DNA of 64,000 nt from JBFHRE01 sp041746105. GTDB lineage: Bacteria > Actinomycetota > Acidimicrobiia > Spongiisociales > ZC4RG35. Below, piece by piece: positions 1 through 7,829 of this stretch (position 1 is the stretch's first letter; each line of letters opens with the position of its first letter). Under the pieces are notes generated by a model. It searched no databases. It was not told the DNA's origin and was given only the letters and a program-made list of their open reading frames with translations. The stretch covers positions 1 through 64,000 of the forward strand of contig JBGTHP010000021.1 of assembly GCA_041746105.1 (NCBI GenBank), in the 5' to 3' direction. The position numbers were made by a program, and so were the translations under genes.

Positions 1-358
1 ACCCGAGGGCCTGGTGTTCACCTCCCCGCAGGGAGGCCCGCTGCGTGGGTCCAACTTCCGCGTACGGGTGTGGCGACCGGCCGTCGTCGCCGCTGGCCTC
101 GACCCGAATCTCACGCCCCACGACCTGCGACACACGGCAGCCTCTCTGATGATCGCGGCCGGCGCCAGCATCAAGGCCGTGCAACGCCAACTCGGTCACG
201 CCTCGGCCACCATGACCCTTGACCGCTACGGGCACCTGTACGAAGAGGACCTCGACGCCTTGGCGATCGCCCTGGACGTCAAGCTCGCGGACGTTGCGCG
301 GAGGGCCCAGGCCGCGTATCGCTCTGACTCAGACGAAGGAGCGGCCACAGTGACATGA
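1..358 (+). CDS. tyrosine recombinase (integrase), C-terminal part, cut by window edge
   Basis: This is the catalytic C-terminal domain of a phage-integrase family tyrosine recombinase, which cuts and rejoins DNA through a tyrosine-DNA bond. The frame is open to the left edge, so the N-terminal part, including the first catalytic Arg, lies outside. Counting from the first GTG (position 14), the box HDLRH gives the His-x-x-Arg pair at residues 36 and 39. LGHAS gives His62, and LDRYGHLY gives the nucleophile Tyr72. The order and spacing are normal, so this part looks intact. A basic/acidic tail of about 35 residues follows. It is followed by the MntA/HepT pair and a relaxase, which fits an integrative element. 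Confidence 0.9.
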   Translation, partial: PEGLVFTSPQGGPLRGSNFRVRVWRPAVVAAGLDPNLTPHDLRHTAASLMIAAGASIKAVQRQLGHASATMTLDRYGHLYEEDLDALAIALDVKLADVARRAQAAYRSDSDEGAATVT

Positions 359-547
359 CGAGCAGATCGATCGGCTATTGGAGTCAGTCGGTGCGCTGCG
401 AGTCGAATAGGACAACGTATATCCCGCGCGTCCCCTTGGTGGGCCGATCCGAAGTCGCCCAAGGCGATGCAATAGAGGTCTCGACGGCGTAGTCGTGATC
501 AGTTGCCGACGCCGACAGGCCACGGCTCCGCATGGAACAATGACGGT

Positions 548-859
548 ATGCAAATCACTGGGCACCTGGCGATTGACGATGAAGAGCTGGCCGGGTTCTG
601 TCGTGGGCATGGCATCGTGCGCCTGTCCCTCTTCGGGTCGATGCTTGCGGGAGCGGACGGACCTGGCAGCGATGTCGATCTGCTGGTGGAGTTCGCACCG
701 GGGCGTGCTCCGGGACTGCTCGGCATGTCAGCGCTGGAGCGGGAGCTGAGCGACCTGATCGGCGGTCACGATGTCGATCTCCGGACGGCTGGCGACCTGA
801 GCCCCCGATTCCGGGATCGGGTCCGCGATGAGGCGCGCGAGCTCTATGCAGCAGCGTGA
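548..859 (+). CDS. mntA: MntA-type nucleotidyltransferase antitoxin
   Basis: This 103-residue minimal nucleotidyltransferase carries the diagnostic GSX10DXD motif: Gly30-Ser31, ten residues, then Asp42-Val-Asp44. In characterised pairs the MntA protein AMPylates a tyrosine of the HEPN toxin HepT and so silences it. The ATG at 548 is chosen because the upstream in-frame codons add only an unconserved tail. The gene overlaps the next one by 14 bp, which implies coupled translation, and the HEPN partner directly downstream confirms the module. It sits next to the integrase end and is probably cargo of the mobile element. Confidence 0.85.
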   Translation: MQITGHLAIDDEELAGFCRGHGIVRLSLFGSMLAGADGPGSDVDLLVEFAPGRAPGLLGMSALERELSDLIGGHDVDLRTAGDLSPRFRDRVRDEARELYAAA

Positions 860-1187
860 CCGCGACCGCATCGCTCACATGCTGGACGCGGCTCACAAGG
901 CCGTCGCCTACGCCCAGCAACGCACTCGCGGCGAACTCGAGATGGACGAACTGCTGCGTCTCGGGCTCACCAAGCTCGTCGAGATCGTCGGAGAGGCAGC
1001 CAAGCAAGTCAGCGAAAGCACACAGAGGGAGTACCCAGAGGTCCCGTGGTCCAATGCCGCCCGGATGCGGGACCGGCTGGTTCACCACTACTTCGCCATC
1101 GACGTCGACATTCTCTGGCGTACGGTCACAGAAGAGATGCCGGCCCTCGTTCACACGCTAGAAGGGATCGTCGACATCCGCACCTGA
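846..1187 (+). CDS. hepT: HepT-like HEPN-domain toxin (DUF86)
   Basis: This 113-residue, mainly helical protein has the HEPN ribonuclease motif RX4HXY at Arg75, His80 and Tyr82. HEPN toxins of this family cleave RNA; the Tyr is the site AMPylated by the partner MntA. The ATG at 846 lies inside the antitoxin gene; another in-frame ATG at 828 would add six residues. All three motif residues are present, so the toxin should be active unless modified. The order antitoxin then toxin is the usual one. Confidence 0.85.
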   Translation: MQQRDRDRIAHMLDAAHKAVAYAQQRTRGELEMDELLRLGLTKLVEIVGEAAKQVSESTQREYPEVPWSNAARMRDRLVHHYFAIDVDILWRTVTEEMPALVHTLEGIVDIRT

Positions 1188-1509
1188 CCCGTGCAGGCAC
1201 CTGCGGTCATGCGGACGAATTGAGCATCGATCCATCGCTCGGCGTCGAGCTTGCGGTTGAAGCTCCTGGAGCGGGCGACGACCATCTAATCCCCGATCGG
1301 CGACATCGGCGGGTATGACGACCGGTCGGGCCTCGGGACCCTTGCGAGCTGCGTCCCGTAGCCCCGAATGAGAGTGTACGGCGTCGGCGGGCGTCCGCCT
1401 CCCAGTGTCGTCAGCGCTGGATGGACCCGTCCCGAACCTCTCATTGACTCTCATCCTTGTTCAATAGTTTGCAATAGATAAGCGTCTAGGACACTGTATT
1501 ATTGCTATC
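1188..1509. other. intergenic, no convincing gene
   Basis: About 320 bases between hepT and the leader ORF of the relaxase. The open frames here are short and have no recognisable domain. The last 70 bases are clearly less GC-rich than the surroundings and contain the candidate promoter described at 1497. An origin of transfer might be expected near a relaxase gene, but no clear nic-type inverted repeat could be picked out by eye. Confidence 0.4.
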
Positions 1510-1510
1510 A
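1497..1510 (+). promoter_or_regulatory. candidate -10 element for a leaderless transcript
   Basis: TATTAT at 1497-1502 matches the -10 consensus at five of six positions and lies about 8 bases before the ATG at 1510. Transcription would therefore start at or next to the start codon, giving a leaderless message, which is common in actinobacteria. No Shine-Dalgarno sequence precedes this ATG, which agrees. No good -35 was found at the right distance. Confidence 0.35.
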
Positions 1511-1641
1511 TGACGGAGGCCACGACTGCCGCCATGAGGAGTACCGTCGTGACCCCCTCGCCAAACACCACGACAACCGAACCGGCCAGCATTGACAGAC
1601 GGGTGCACACCTGCGGTGACAGGGTGGAGGTGGAAGGGTGA
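1510..1641 (+). CDS. 43-residue leader ORF coupled to the relaxase gene
   Basis: An open frame of 43 codons runs from ATG 1510 to TGA 1639-1641. Its stop overlaps the GTG start of the relaxase (1638) as GTGA, the usual sign of translational coupling. The peptide starts MTEATTAAMRSTVV, has a Thr/Pro-rich middle and ends with a charged segment containing one Cys (HTCGDRVEVEG). No family was recognised. It may be a leader peptide that sets relaxase translation, or a small protein of the element. It is below the size usually called, so it is easy to miss. Confidence 0.45.
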   Translation: MTEATTAAMRSTVVTPSPNTTTTEPASIDRRVHTCGDRVEVEG

Positions 1642-4394
1642 CGGTGCGGGTGACGACGTTGAAGGGTGTGGGGGCGGGCCGTTATTACACCGAGCAGCTG
1701 CCTTCGTATTACTTGGATGCCGGGGAGCCGCCGGGCCGCTGGTTCGGGCGGGGCGCCGGGTTGTTGGGTTTGGTTGGGGTGGTCGACGACGCGGCGTTCC
1801 TGGCGGTGATGGCGGGGTTGCATCCGGCCACGGGTGAGCGGCTGGGCCGTCGCTGCGGCGACGGGTCGGTGCGAGGCTTCGACGCCACCTTCTCAGCACC
1901 CAAGTCGGTGTCGGTGCTGTTCGCTGTCGGCGACGACGAAACCCGCCAGCAGGTGACGGAGGCGCACGACCAGGCGGTTGAGGCGGTGTTGTCGTGGGTG
2001 GAGTCTCACGCGCATACTCGGATGCGGCAGCGGGGCCATGTGGTGTGTGTCGATGCTGAGGGGATCGTCGTGGGGGTGTTCCGTCAGCACACCAGCCGCA
2101 AGCTGGACCCTCAGCTGCACACTCATGCGGTGATCGCCAACCGGGTGAGAGCCCCCGATGGTCGTTGGCTGGCCCTGGATGCCCGCACACTGAAACTGGA
2201 CCAGCGGAGTTTGTCGGGGTTGTATCACGCCGGGCTGCGGGCCGAACTCACCCGCCGCCTCGGTGTCGCCTGGGAGTCTCCGGTGAACGGGATCGCCGAC
2301 ATCGCCGGCATCGACCCCGACGTGCTGGTCGAGTTCTCCCAACGCACCGCCGATATCCAACGCCGCATCGACAGCAAGCTGACCCGATTCGTCGACGACC
2401 TGGGCAGGGAACCCACGCCACGGGAGCGGTGGCAGTTGGGCCGTGAAGCGGTGCTGGACAGTCGCCCTTCCAAACCACACGGCCCCACCGCCGGCGAGTT
2501 GCATGCCGAATGGCGGGAGCGGATCCGGGCGTTGGGTGTCGAACCCGAAACACTGGTCGCTGACGCCACCGATCGTGTCCTGGGGCCGACTGGTATCGAC
2601 CGGCGGCAGATGACAGCGATGATCGAGGCGGCACTCGAGTCACTGGGTGAGCGGCAGTCGACGTGGCGTCCCGCCGAGCTGGTCCGCCAGCTCGCCGCCC
2701 AGGTCCCCACCGACGTCACTGTCACAGCCGACGAACTCTGCGGCTTCCTGCAACGTCTCGCCGATCATGTGACCGCCACCCGTTGTGTCGACTTGTCCCC
2801 ACCCATCCCCGCCGATGCGCCGATGCGCCGGGACGGACGTCCCGTCAGCGAACCCGCTGTTGATCGGGTCCTCACCACCCAAGCCATCCTCGACCAGGAA
2901 GAACGGATCGTGGAATGGGCCGAACGGCAACCCGGCATTGCCGCCGGCATCAACGACGTCGTCACCCGGGATCTCGACACAACCGGGTTAAGCCCGGGTC
3001 AGGCCGACGGCTGCCGGGCCGTAGCAGGATTGGGAGCGTTGGAGCTGATCGTCGGGCCGGCCGGGTCGGGTAAGACCACCGCCCTCGCCCCCGCCATCTC
3101 CTATCTCCAACACCACGGACACACCGTGTTCGGGGTGGCACCCACCGCAGCCGCCGCCCACGTCCTCGCCACCGAAACCGGTGTCACCGCCGACACGTTG
3201 GACAAACTCCTCTACGAACACGGCCGCCCCGACCGGCCCCCAGACCCGGCCTACCAGCTGGGATGGGGGACAACTGTGATCGTGGACGAAGCCGGCACCG
3301 TCTCCACCCCGCAACTGGCAGAACTCGCCACACTGGCCGACCGACACGGGTGGCGGGTCATCATGGTGGGTGATCCCCGCCAATTCTCCGCCGTCGGACG
3401 AGGCGGCATGTTCACCCACCTCACCGACACCCGAGGCGCAATCGAGCTCGACTCGATTCACCGGTTCACCCATCACTGGGAAGCCAACGCCACCCAACGG
3501 CTCCGAGCAAGCGACATCGGCGTCATCGCCGAATACCAACGCCATGGTCGCCTCCACGGAGGCACCCCCCACGCCATGGAGACCGGAATCATCCAGGCCT
3601 GGGCGGAAGCACGGTCGCGGGGCGAGTCGGTGGCGATGATGGCCAACACCAACCACACCGTCCACCGGCTCAACCAGGCAGCCCAACATCACCGCATCAC
3701 CACCGGCGACCTCGACCCCACCGGAGCGGCCCTCCACCACGACACCGTCTATCAGCGGCTCCTGGTCGGTGACGAAGTTGTCACCCGTCACAACCAACGC
3801 AGCCTCCGAACCGACCGTGGAGTCATGGTCAAGAACCGGGACCACTGGACGATCGAACGTATCGACCCTGACGGTGGGGTGACCGTCACCGGAGCAACCG
3901 GCACCGTCCGGCTCCCCGCCGACTACACCCGACAACATCTCGAACTCGGATACGCCCAAACCAGCCACGCCACCCAAGGCCGCACCGTCGACCGCGCCCT
4001 CCTCCTCATCGACGGCCCCATCGACAGCCGCAGCCTCTACACCCCAATGACCCGCGGACGACACGCCAACCACGCCTACATCATCACCACCCAAGACGAG
4101 ACCGCCGCCAACATCCTCACCCAAGCCCTCACCCGCGACTGGATCGACCAACCCGCCATCACCCGACAAACCGGCCGCCTCGACCAGTCACTCGACCCCC
4201 CGCCACGCCACAGCGAACCCGGAGACGATCGACAATCCTCAGCACGCCCACCCGTTGACGACGTCGCCATCGACAATCCCACCTCCAGCGACGACCAGGC
4301 GTGGCACCGAGTCAGTCGGAGCATCGAAGCTGCCACGCTACGTCACGCCGCAGAGCACACCCCAAACCGACAGCACCGAGGTATCGGACGCTGA
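1638..4394 (+). CDS. MobF-family conjugative relaxase-helicase (TrwC/TraI-like)
   Basis: This 918-residue protein nicks and unwinds plasmid or ICE DNA for conjugal transfer. The relaxase domain is N-terminal: paired tyrosines Tyr16-Tyr17 and Tyr24-Tyr25 are candidates for the nucleophiles, and the metal-binding three-His region reads HTSRKLDPQLHTH at about residues 151-165. The helicase part follows, with Walker A VGPAGSGKTT at about 471-480 and Walker B VDEAG near 548. Later motifs include YAQTSHATQG, like the UvrD-C-type end of TraA helicases. The length is normal for compact actinobacterial TraA/TrwC proteins. The GTG start overlaps the stop of the leader ORF. No type IV secretion or coupling-protein gene lies within the window. 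Confidence 0.9.
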   Translation: MTVRVTTLKGVGAGRYYTEQLPSYYLDAGEPPGRWFGRGAGLLGLVGVVDDAAFLAVMAGLHPATGERLGRRCGDGSVRGFDATFSAPKSVSVLFAVGDDETRQQVTEAHDQAVEAVLSWVESHAHTRMRQRGHVVCVDAEGIVVGVFRQHTSRKLDPQLHTHAVIANRVRAPDGRWLALDARTLKLDQRSLSGLYHAGLRAELTRRLGVAWESPVNGIADIAGIDPDVLVEFSQRTADIQRRIDSKLTRFVDDLGREPTPRERWQLGREAVLDSRPSKPHGPTAGELHAEWRERIRALGVEPETLVADATDRVLGPTGIDRRQMTAMIEAALESLGERQSTWRPAELVRQLAAQVPTDVTVTADELCGFLQRLADHVTATRCVDLSPPIPADAPMRRDGRPVSEPAVDRVLTTQAILDQEERIVEWAERQPGIAAGINDVVTRDLDTTGLSPGQADGCRAVAGLGALELIVGPAGSGKTTALAPAISYLQHHGHTVFGVAPTAAAAHVLATETGVTADTLDKLLYEHGRPDRPPDPAYQLGWGTTVIVDEAGTVSTPQLAELATLADRHGWRVIMVGDPRQFSAVGRGGMFTHLTDTRGAIELDSIHRFTHHWEANATQRLRASDIGVIAEYQRHGRLHGGTPHAMETGIIQAWAEARSRGESVAMMANTNHTVHRLNQAAQHHRITTGDLDPTGAALHHDTVYQRLLVGDEVVTRHNQRSLRTDRGVMVKNRDHWTIERIDPDGGVTVTGATGTVRLPADYTRQHLELGYAQTSHATQGRTVDRALLLIDGPIDSRSLYTPMTRGRHANHAYIITTQDETAANILTQALTRDWIDQPAITRQTGRLDQSLDPPPRHSEPGDDRQSSARPPVDDVAIDNPTSSDDQAWHRVSRSIEAATLRHAAEHTPNRQHRGIGR

Positions 4395-4630
4395 CAAGCG
4401 GCGCCCTGGGCTTGCCCAATCCAGATAACGTCTTGGTAGCGCCGATTGCCGGATCTGCTTGGACCACGGTGGCCAAAACGACGCGGATGAGTTGGCGATA
4501 GGTGTGTCGCGACACTTCCCGACTTGAACCCCTAGCCGGTGGCCACAGAGGCGAGTATTTCGCGGTGCCTTTGACGACGTGTCGGGTCAGGAGTGGGGTT
4601 CGGGGACGGGGTGGCGATGTCGGTGCGGTC

Positions 4631-4882
4631 TCAGGTGGTGACTGCCACGCCAGCCGCTTGTTCCCGTCGGGGGAGGGGATGGTTTTTGGTGATTCGTACG
4701 ACCAGCACCGCGGCTTGGGCGGCGAAATCGGGATAGAACTCGAGCTCACCGAATCCGGCTTGTGGCGCATGCAGCGCTGAGTCGAGCAGATCCAACCGGG
4801 CCGCTCGGGCCAATATGGCCGCTTCGGTGCCTGTGACGGCTTGGGCGATGGTGAGCGCCTCGCCCAGGGTGAGGTATCTCAC
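4631..4882 (-). pseudogene. Doc-type toxin broken by a frameshift in the catalytic motif
   Basis: The first 67 residues read like a Doc (Fic-fold) toxin, with ILARAARLDLLDSALHAP and then FYPDFAAQAAVLVVRITKNHPLP. Doc proteins carry HPFxDGNKR and phosphorylate EF-Tu. Here the frame breaks straight after HPLP (His68). DGNKR is present only in another frame, because a run of five G on the plus strand (4669-4673) has one base too many. After DGNKRLAWQ the other frame loses resemblance to Doc, so the C-terminal end is lost too. The GTG start overlaps the stop of the small upstream gene. A homopolymer sequencing error could explain the shift but not the divergent tail. Confidence 0.65.
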
Positions 4883-4995
4883 TCGGCGAGACGATCGAGA
4901 ATTTCTTTGTCTCGCTCGGTCAGTTCGCGCAGGCGCGTCATGAATTCTTCGTCGTGGCGGACCCGCTCGATTTCGGTTTCGAGGGCTTCGAGCAT
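4879..4995 (-). CDS. small antitoxin-like ORF upstream of the Doc remnant
   Basis: A 38-codon frame begins MLEALETEIERVRH and ends ERDKEILDRLAE. It is acidic, almost certainly helical, and stops in a GTGA overlap with the Doc start, which is the standard layout of an antitoxin-toxin pair. The frame stays open further upstream (about PPFDQLVAIVNAL before the Met), so this may be the C-terminal, toxin-binding end of a longer antitoxin whose DNA-binding half has been lost or frame-shifted into the neighbouring lipoprotein gene. Function is inferred from position and size alone. Confidence 0.4.
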   Translation of the reverse strand: MLEALETEIERVRHDEEFMTRLRELTERDKEILDRLAE

Positions 4996-5023
4996 TAGTG
5001 CGTTGACGATCGCCACCAGTTGG

Positions 5024-5524
5024 TCAAACGGCGGACGGTATGACCTCGCCGTCTCCGTCGATCGCGGATCGGAGTGCGACAGCGAACGCGTCCCTCAGCG
5101 TCCCGTCGTCGGCACCTGATGGCACTCCGATCGCGACCGACAGAGCCAGAGGCCCTTCGCGATGGGACTGCATTCTCAGCTGGATCGTCGTGGTCGCCGG
5201 AATGGTCGTCGTTGTGGGCGACGGAATGGTCGTGGTTTCAGCTGGGACGGTCGAACTCGGAATTGACGGGGCGCCCTCACGTGTGGTCGCAGGCTGTAAG
5301 GACGCATCTGAAGCCTGCTCGGCTACCTCGGGGATACTGCAACCGATGACGACCGCGGCCAGCACCGCGAGCAAGACACGTGGGAACAGGACCGAGCCGC
5401 CCGAACTGATGCGCCAGCCCAGGCGCGATGTCCCGATGCAGTCTTCGTGCTCGGGCACGCACCTGCGCCGCGTGTGGTTCTCCGTATGCTCGGATGGCCT
5501 GTTTCCCAAGTGGAATCCCCTCAC
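5024..5524 (-). CDS. putative lipoprotein with Thr-rich linker
   Basis: The protein has a hydrophobic segment VLLAVLAAVVIG followed by Cys, a plausible lipobox. A long low-complexity Thr/Pro/Ser linker (TTTIPSPTTTTIPATTT) comes next, then a C-terminal part of about 55 residues without a recognised domain. The pattern is that of an actinobacterial surface lipoprotein. The first ATG leaves an unusually long, Cys-rich N-terminus before the hydrophobic segment; a GTG near residue 23 may be the true start. Its 3' end lies close to the small antitoxin-like frame. Confidence 0.5.
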   Translation of the reverse strand: MRGFHLGNRPSEHTENHTRRRCVPEHEDCIGTSRLGWRISSGGSVLFPRVLLAVLAAVVIGCSIPEVAEQASDASLQPATTREGAPSIPSSTVPAETTTIPSPTTTTIPATTTIQLRMQSHREGPLALSVAIGVPSGADDGTLRDAFAVALRSAIDGDGEVIPSAV

Positions 5525-5546
5525 TTCAACGACGGCGTACGCGACG

Positions 5547-6146
5547 TTAGAGCGGCGGGGGCGAACCCGCCCATCGCTCTAGGAACAGTGTGCAGACGGT
5601 CGTGCTTGCGGTGGCTACCCACGCCAAGTCGACACCCATCACCCTCGCCGTGACGGCGAGATCGGTGCCCAGGGAGCGGACATTGAACCGATCGCCGATC
5701 CCGAAAAGTGCGCGAGTCCCGTCCGCTAACTCGAACGAACCGTTGCCCTCAAGCAGAACGTCTGCCTCCCAGGACTCGTCGTTTAGGACCCGGACGTTGG
5801 CGAGGCCTCTCTCGACCACCCGCCCATGCGCCAATACCTCGACTACCCCGCTCGCCTCCCTGACGTATCGGCGTCCGGGCGGTGGGACGGCGTGGTTCGG
5901 AGCCACGACGAGAGATTCTCGGGAGACCGACTGAATGTCGAATGGGTACGTCTCGCCGTCGTCGGCCAAGAACACCCCCATCCGCTGGAGCCTCCACCTG
6001 CCCCCTTTGGGCAGTTCCAACGTCCCATTCCAGCCGTCGCCGTGTACTTCGATGCGAGCATGAGCCGACTGGCCTGGCTCGACGGCCCCCAGCATGCCGA
6101 CCTTCACTTCGCTCTCCCACGTGTAGAGCAGCATTGGTGAGCACAC
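5547..6146 (-). CDS. hypothetical protein, about 195 residues
   Basis: No family was recognised. The protein looks beta-rich in its first half (repeated short strands around GWNGTLELPKGGRWRLQ), then has REASGVVEVLAHGRVVERG and a DGTRALFGIGDRFNV segment. There is no signal peptide; one short hydrophobic stretch near the C-terminus (DLAWVATASTTVCTLFLE) could be a membrane segment. The ATG at 6134 is an alternative to 6146. It lies in the element-like region together with other small unknown genes. Confidence 0.5.
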   Translation of the reverse strand: MCSPMLLYTWESEVKVGMLGAVEPGQSAHARIEVHGDGWNGTLELPKGGRWRLQRMGVFLADDGETYPFDIQSVSRESLVVAPNHAVPPPGRRYVREASGVVEVLAHGRVVERGLANVRVLNDESWEADVLLEGNGSFELADGTRALFGIGDRFNVRSLGTDLAVTARVMGVDLAWVATASTTVCTLFLERWAGSPPPL

Positions 6147-6230
6147 TACGCCCGACCTGTCGGAAATCGCTGACCACAGTACGAGCGACTAGGTTTCGAG
6201 TCTCATGCCACTCCGGCCGAGGGTGCCCGC

Positions 6231-6521
6231 TTGACAGACCACGACTTTGCTCAGCTGCGTTACAAGCGAAGAAGGCTGACGGGCCACGTCCTCGTGGCAC
6301 CCGACGACACCCAGAACGTGATGGTGCCGCTGTACCTGGTTGAGCGAGGCCGGGTCGTGGAGGGAATGACGTGGGGTGAGATTGCGGCTTCGGAGAAGGT
6401 GCGTCGGGCGGCGTTCCGTGCCGCTATGGCGTACCGGGCCGATCCGGAGTCCCGACCGGTCGACTACTTCGACGGCGACCACGAAGCCTTCGTCGTGACT
6501 CTGCCCACCGACTTCGATTAG
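6231..6521 (+). CDS. hypothetical protein, 96 residues
   Basis: This frame starts at TTG 6231 and gives an acidic 96-residue product with VLVAPDDTQNVMVPLYLVERG, a central amphipathic helix (ASEKVRRAAFRAAMAYRADP) and a C-terminus ending VVTLPTDFD. No family was recognised. The alternative minus-strand frame over the same bases has a poorer composition. It is the only plus-strand gene between the lipoprotein and the relaxase remnant. Confidence 0.4.
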   Translation: MTDHDFAQLRYKRRRLTGHVLVAPDDTQNVMVPLYLVERGRVVEGMTWGEIAASEKVRRAAFRAAMAYRADPESRPVDYFDGDHEAFVVTLPTDFD

Positions 6522-6699
6522 CTCCGGCGACAATGAGTGACCCGCCGGGGGCTGCCGAGGAGGGGATCGTCAGCAGGTCGGCGGGTCGCTCACGGTCGCC
6601 AGGGCGCTCGCCTGTTGGAACGCTACTCCTCGCTACGCATACGACGCCAGCATCGAGCAAACGTTTACGCCGCCCTAACGGTCGGTCGACTAACCCCGA

Positions 6700-7209
6700 C
6701 TATTGGTCGCCATCGGTCAGTATCGCTTGCACCGCAGCGTGATCGAGTCGGCCAGCGATCAGCAGTTCCATTGAGACGGCCTCAACGAGGCTGCGACCGG
6801 GTCCGCTCTCCAGAATGTCGCGGACCTCGGCCCGGATCTCCTGGTAGTGGTGGGCCGCAGAGAACGCCAGTGTTCCCTCGTACAGCAAGGGTCCATCGGT
6901 ATCGAGCAGCCGAAGCGCCGCCATCACGTCGAACGTGCTGTTCCGAGACTCGTGGCGAAGCTCGTCCGAGGCGGGACCGGCAATGCCCGCTGCGGCTGTA
7001 TGGCGAAGTTCCTCAAAGTTCCGAGGCGGCCCGGGGTCTAGCCGGTTCCAGCGTCCCAGACTTTGTCCATCGACGGTCGGCTCGATAGCCACCTCAAGTG
7101 TCTCGCCGCGGTCGCCGGAATCGGGATGCAGTTTGCCCCAGAGCCAGTAGACAACGGCGTGGGACGCCTCGTGATTGGCGACACTCTGACGTGAGCCGAC
7201 AACACTCAT
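6700..7209 (-). CDS. M41-like HEASH metallopeptidase-type protein
   Basis: The 169-residue protein opens with NHEASHAVVYWLWG, giving the zinc motif HExxH at His13-Glu14-x-x-His17 in the form typical of FtsH-type (M41) peptidases. No AAA+ domain is present. The rest is mainly helical: FEELRHTAAAGIAGPASDEL, then TLAFSAAHHYQEIRAEVRDIL and SLVEAVSMELLIAGRLDH. Stand-alone M41-like proteins of this size are common but mostly uncharacterised. Its start overlaps the stop of the upstream 71-codon gene, so the two are translated together. Confidence 0.65.
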   Translation of the reverse strand: MSVVGSRQSVANHEASHAVVYWLWGKLHPDSGDRGETLEVAIEPTVDGQSLGRWNRLDPGPPRNFEELRHTAAAGIAGPASDELRHESRNSTFDVMAALRLLDTDGPLLYEGTLAFSAAHHYQEIRAEVRDILESGPGRSLVEAVSMELLIAGRLDHAAVQAILTDGDQ

Positions 7210-7421
7210 GGGCTGTCGACAATCGCGCTCATGATCCGATGCCGAAAGATCTGGACCTCCTCGCCAGAGACAGGGTCATTGAACCATTCGTGGAAGATCG
7301 GCTCGCTCCCACCGTCCAAGCGGGAGATCGGCACCGTCAGCCAAAAAGCGAGCCTCCGCGAGACACCGTCGGTAGCCGTGACGCTGTACGTCCTGCCAGG
7401 TTCAAGGCGAAGTTCGTCCAC
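7206..7421 (-). CDS. hypothetical protein coupled to the HEASH protein
   Basis: A 71-residue product without a recognised domain: ELRLEPGRTYSVTATDG, then a middle FWLTVPISRLDGG, and an end RHRIMSAIVDSP. Its stop codon overlaps the ATG of the M41-like gene, so it is probably co-translated and perhaps a partner or substrate of it. No signal peptide is seen. Confidence 0.5.
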   Translation of the reverse strand: MDELRLEPGRTYSVTATDGVSRRLAFWLTVPISRLDGGSEPIFHEWFNDPVSGEEVQIFRHRIMSAIVDSP

Positions 7422-7458
7422 TCCGCCCTCAGCCTAGTGAGAAGTCGCCGGGGACCGC

Positions 7459-7728
7459 CTAGAACGGAGCGGGGCCGCTGCCCTGGATCTCCGTCTGGTA
7501 TTCGTCCACAATTCGAACCACAAGGAACTGTGCCTTAATGTCTTCGCCCGTTCGCAGAGTCAGCGTCCGTCCCATCTGGTCGAACAGGTTCGCTCCCACC
7601 ACGCCGTGCCAACCTCCAACCCCAGATCGAACTGTCTCCTTGGAGAGTGCGACCGTGGTGGTCACGACTACGACGCCTGATTGGTGAAGGACCTCGACCG
7701 TGCCGTGCCAATGGAGTTCGTTGTCCAT
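7459..7728 (-). CDS. hypothetical protein, 89 residues
   Basis: Starts MDNELHWHGTVEVL and is beta-rich throughout, with GVVVVTTTVALSKE, TLTLRTGEDIKAQFLVV and an end EIQGSGPAPF. No family was recognised. It lies 37 bases upstream of the 71-codon gene on the same strand and probably forms an operon with it and the HEASH protein. The style of the protein is like the 71-residue one (short beta-rich, no signal), but no clear homology between them was seen. Confidence 0.5.
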   Translation of the reverse strand: MDNELHWHGTVEVLHQSGVVVVTTTVALSKETVRSGVGGWHGVVGANLFDQMGRTLTLRTGEDIKAQFLVVRIVDEYQTEIQGSGPAPF

Positions 7729-7829
7729 GCATGGCGAGCGTACCCGAAAACGGTCACACGTATGCCCGGCTCACCCCGCCGCCATCAGATGGTCGGCAGT
7801 CCCGGTCCCTGAGCGTTGACGGCAGAGAT

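Noticed and set aside
2988..4169. 393-codon open frame on the minus strand
   Set aside because: It lies wholly antisense to the well-supported relaxase; Gly/Val-rich product without a domain, an effect of GC-rich codon bias.
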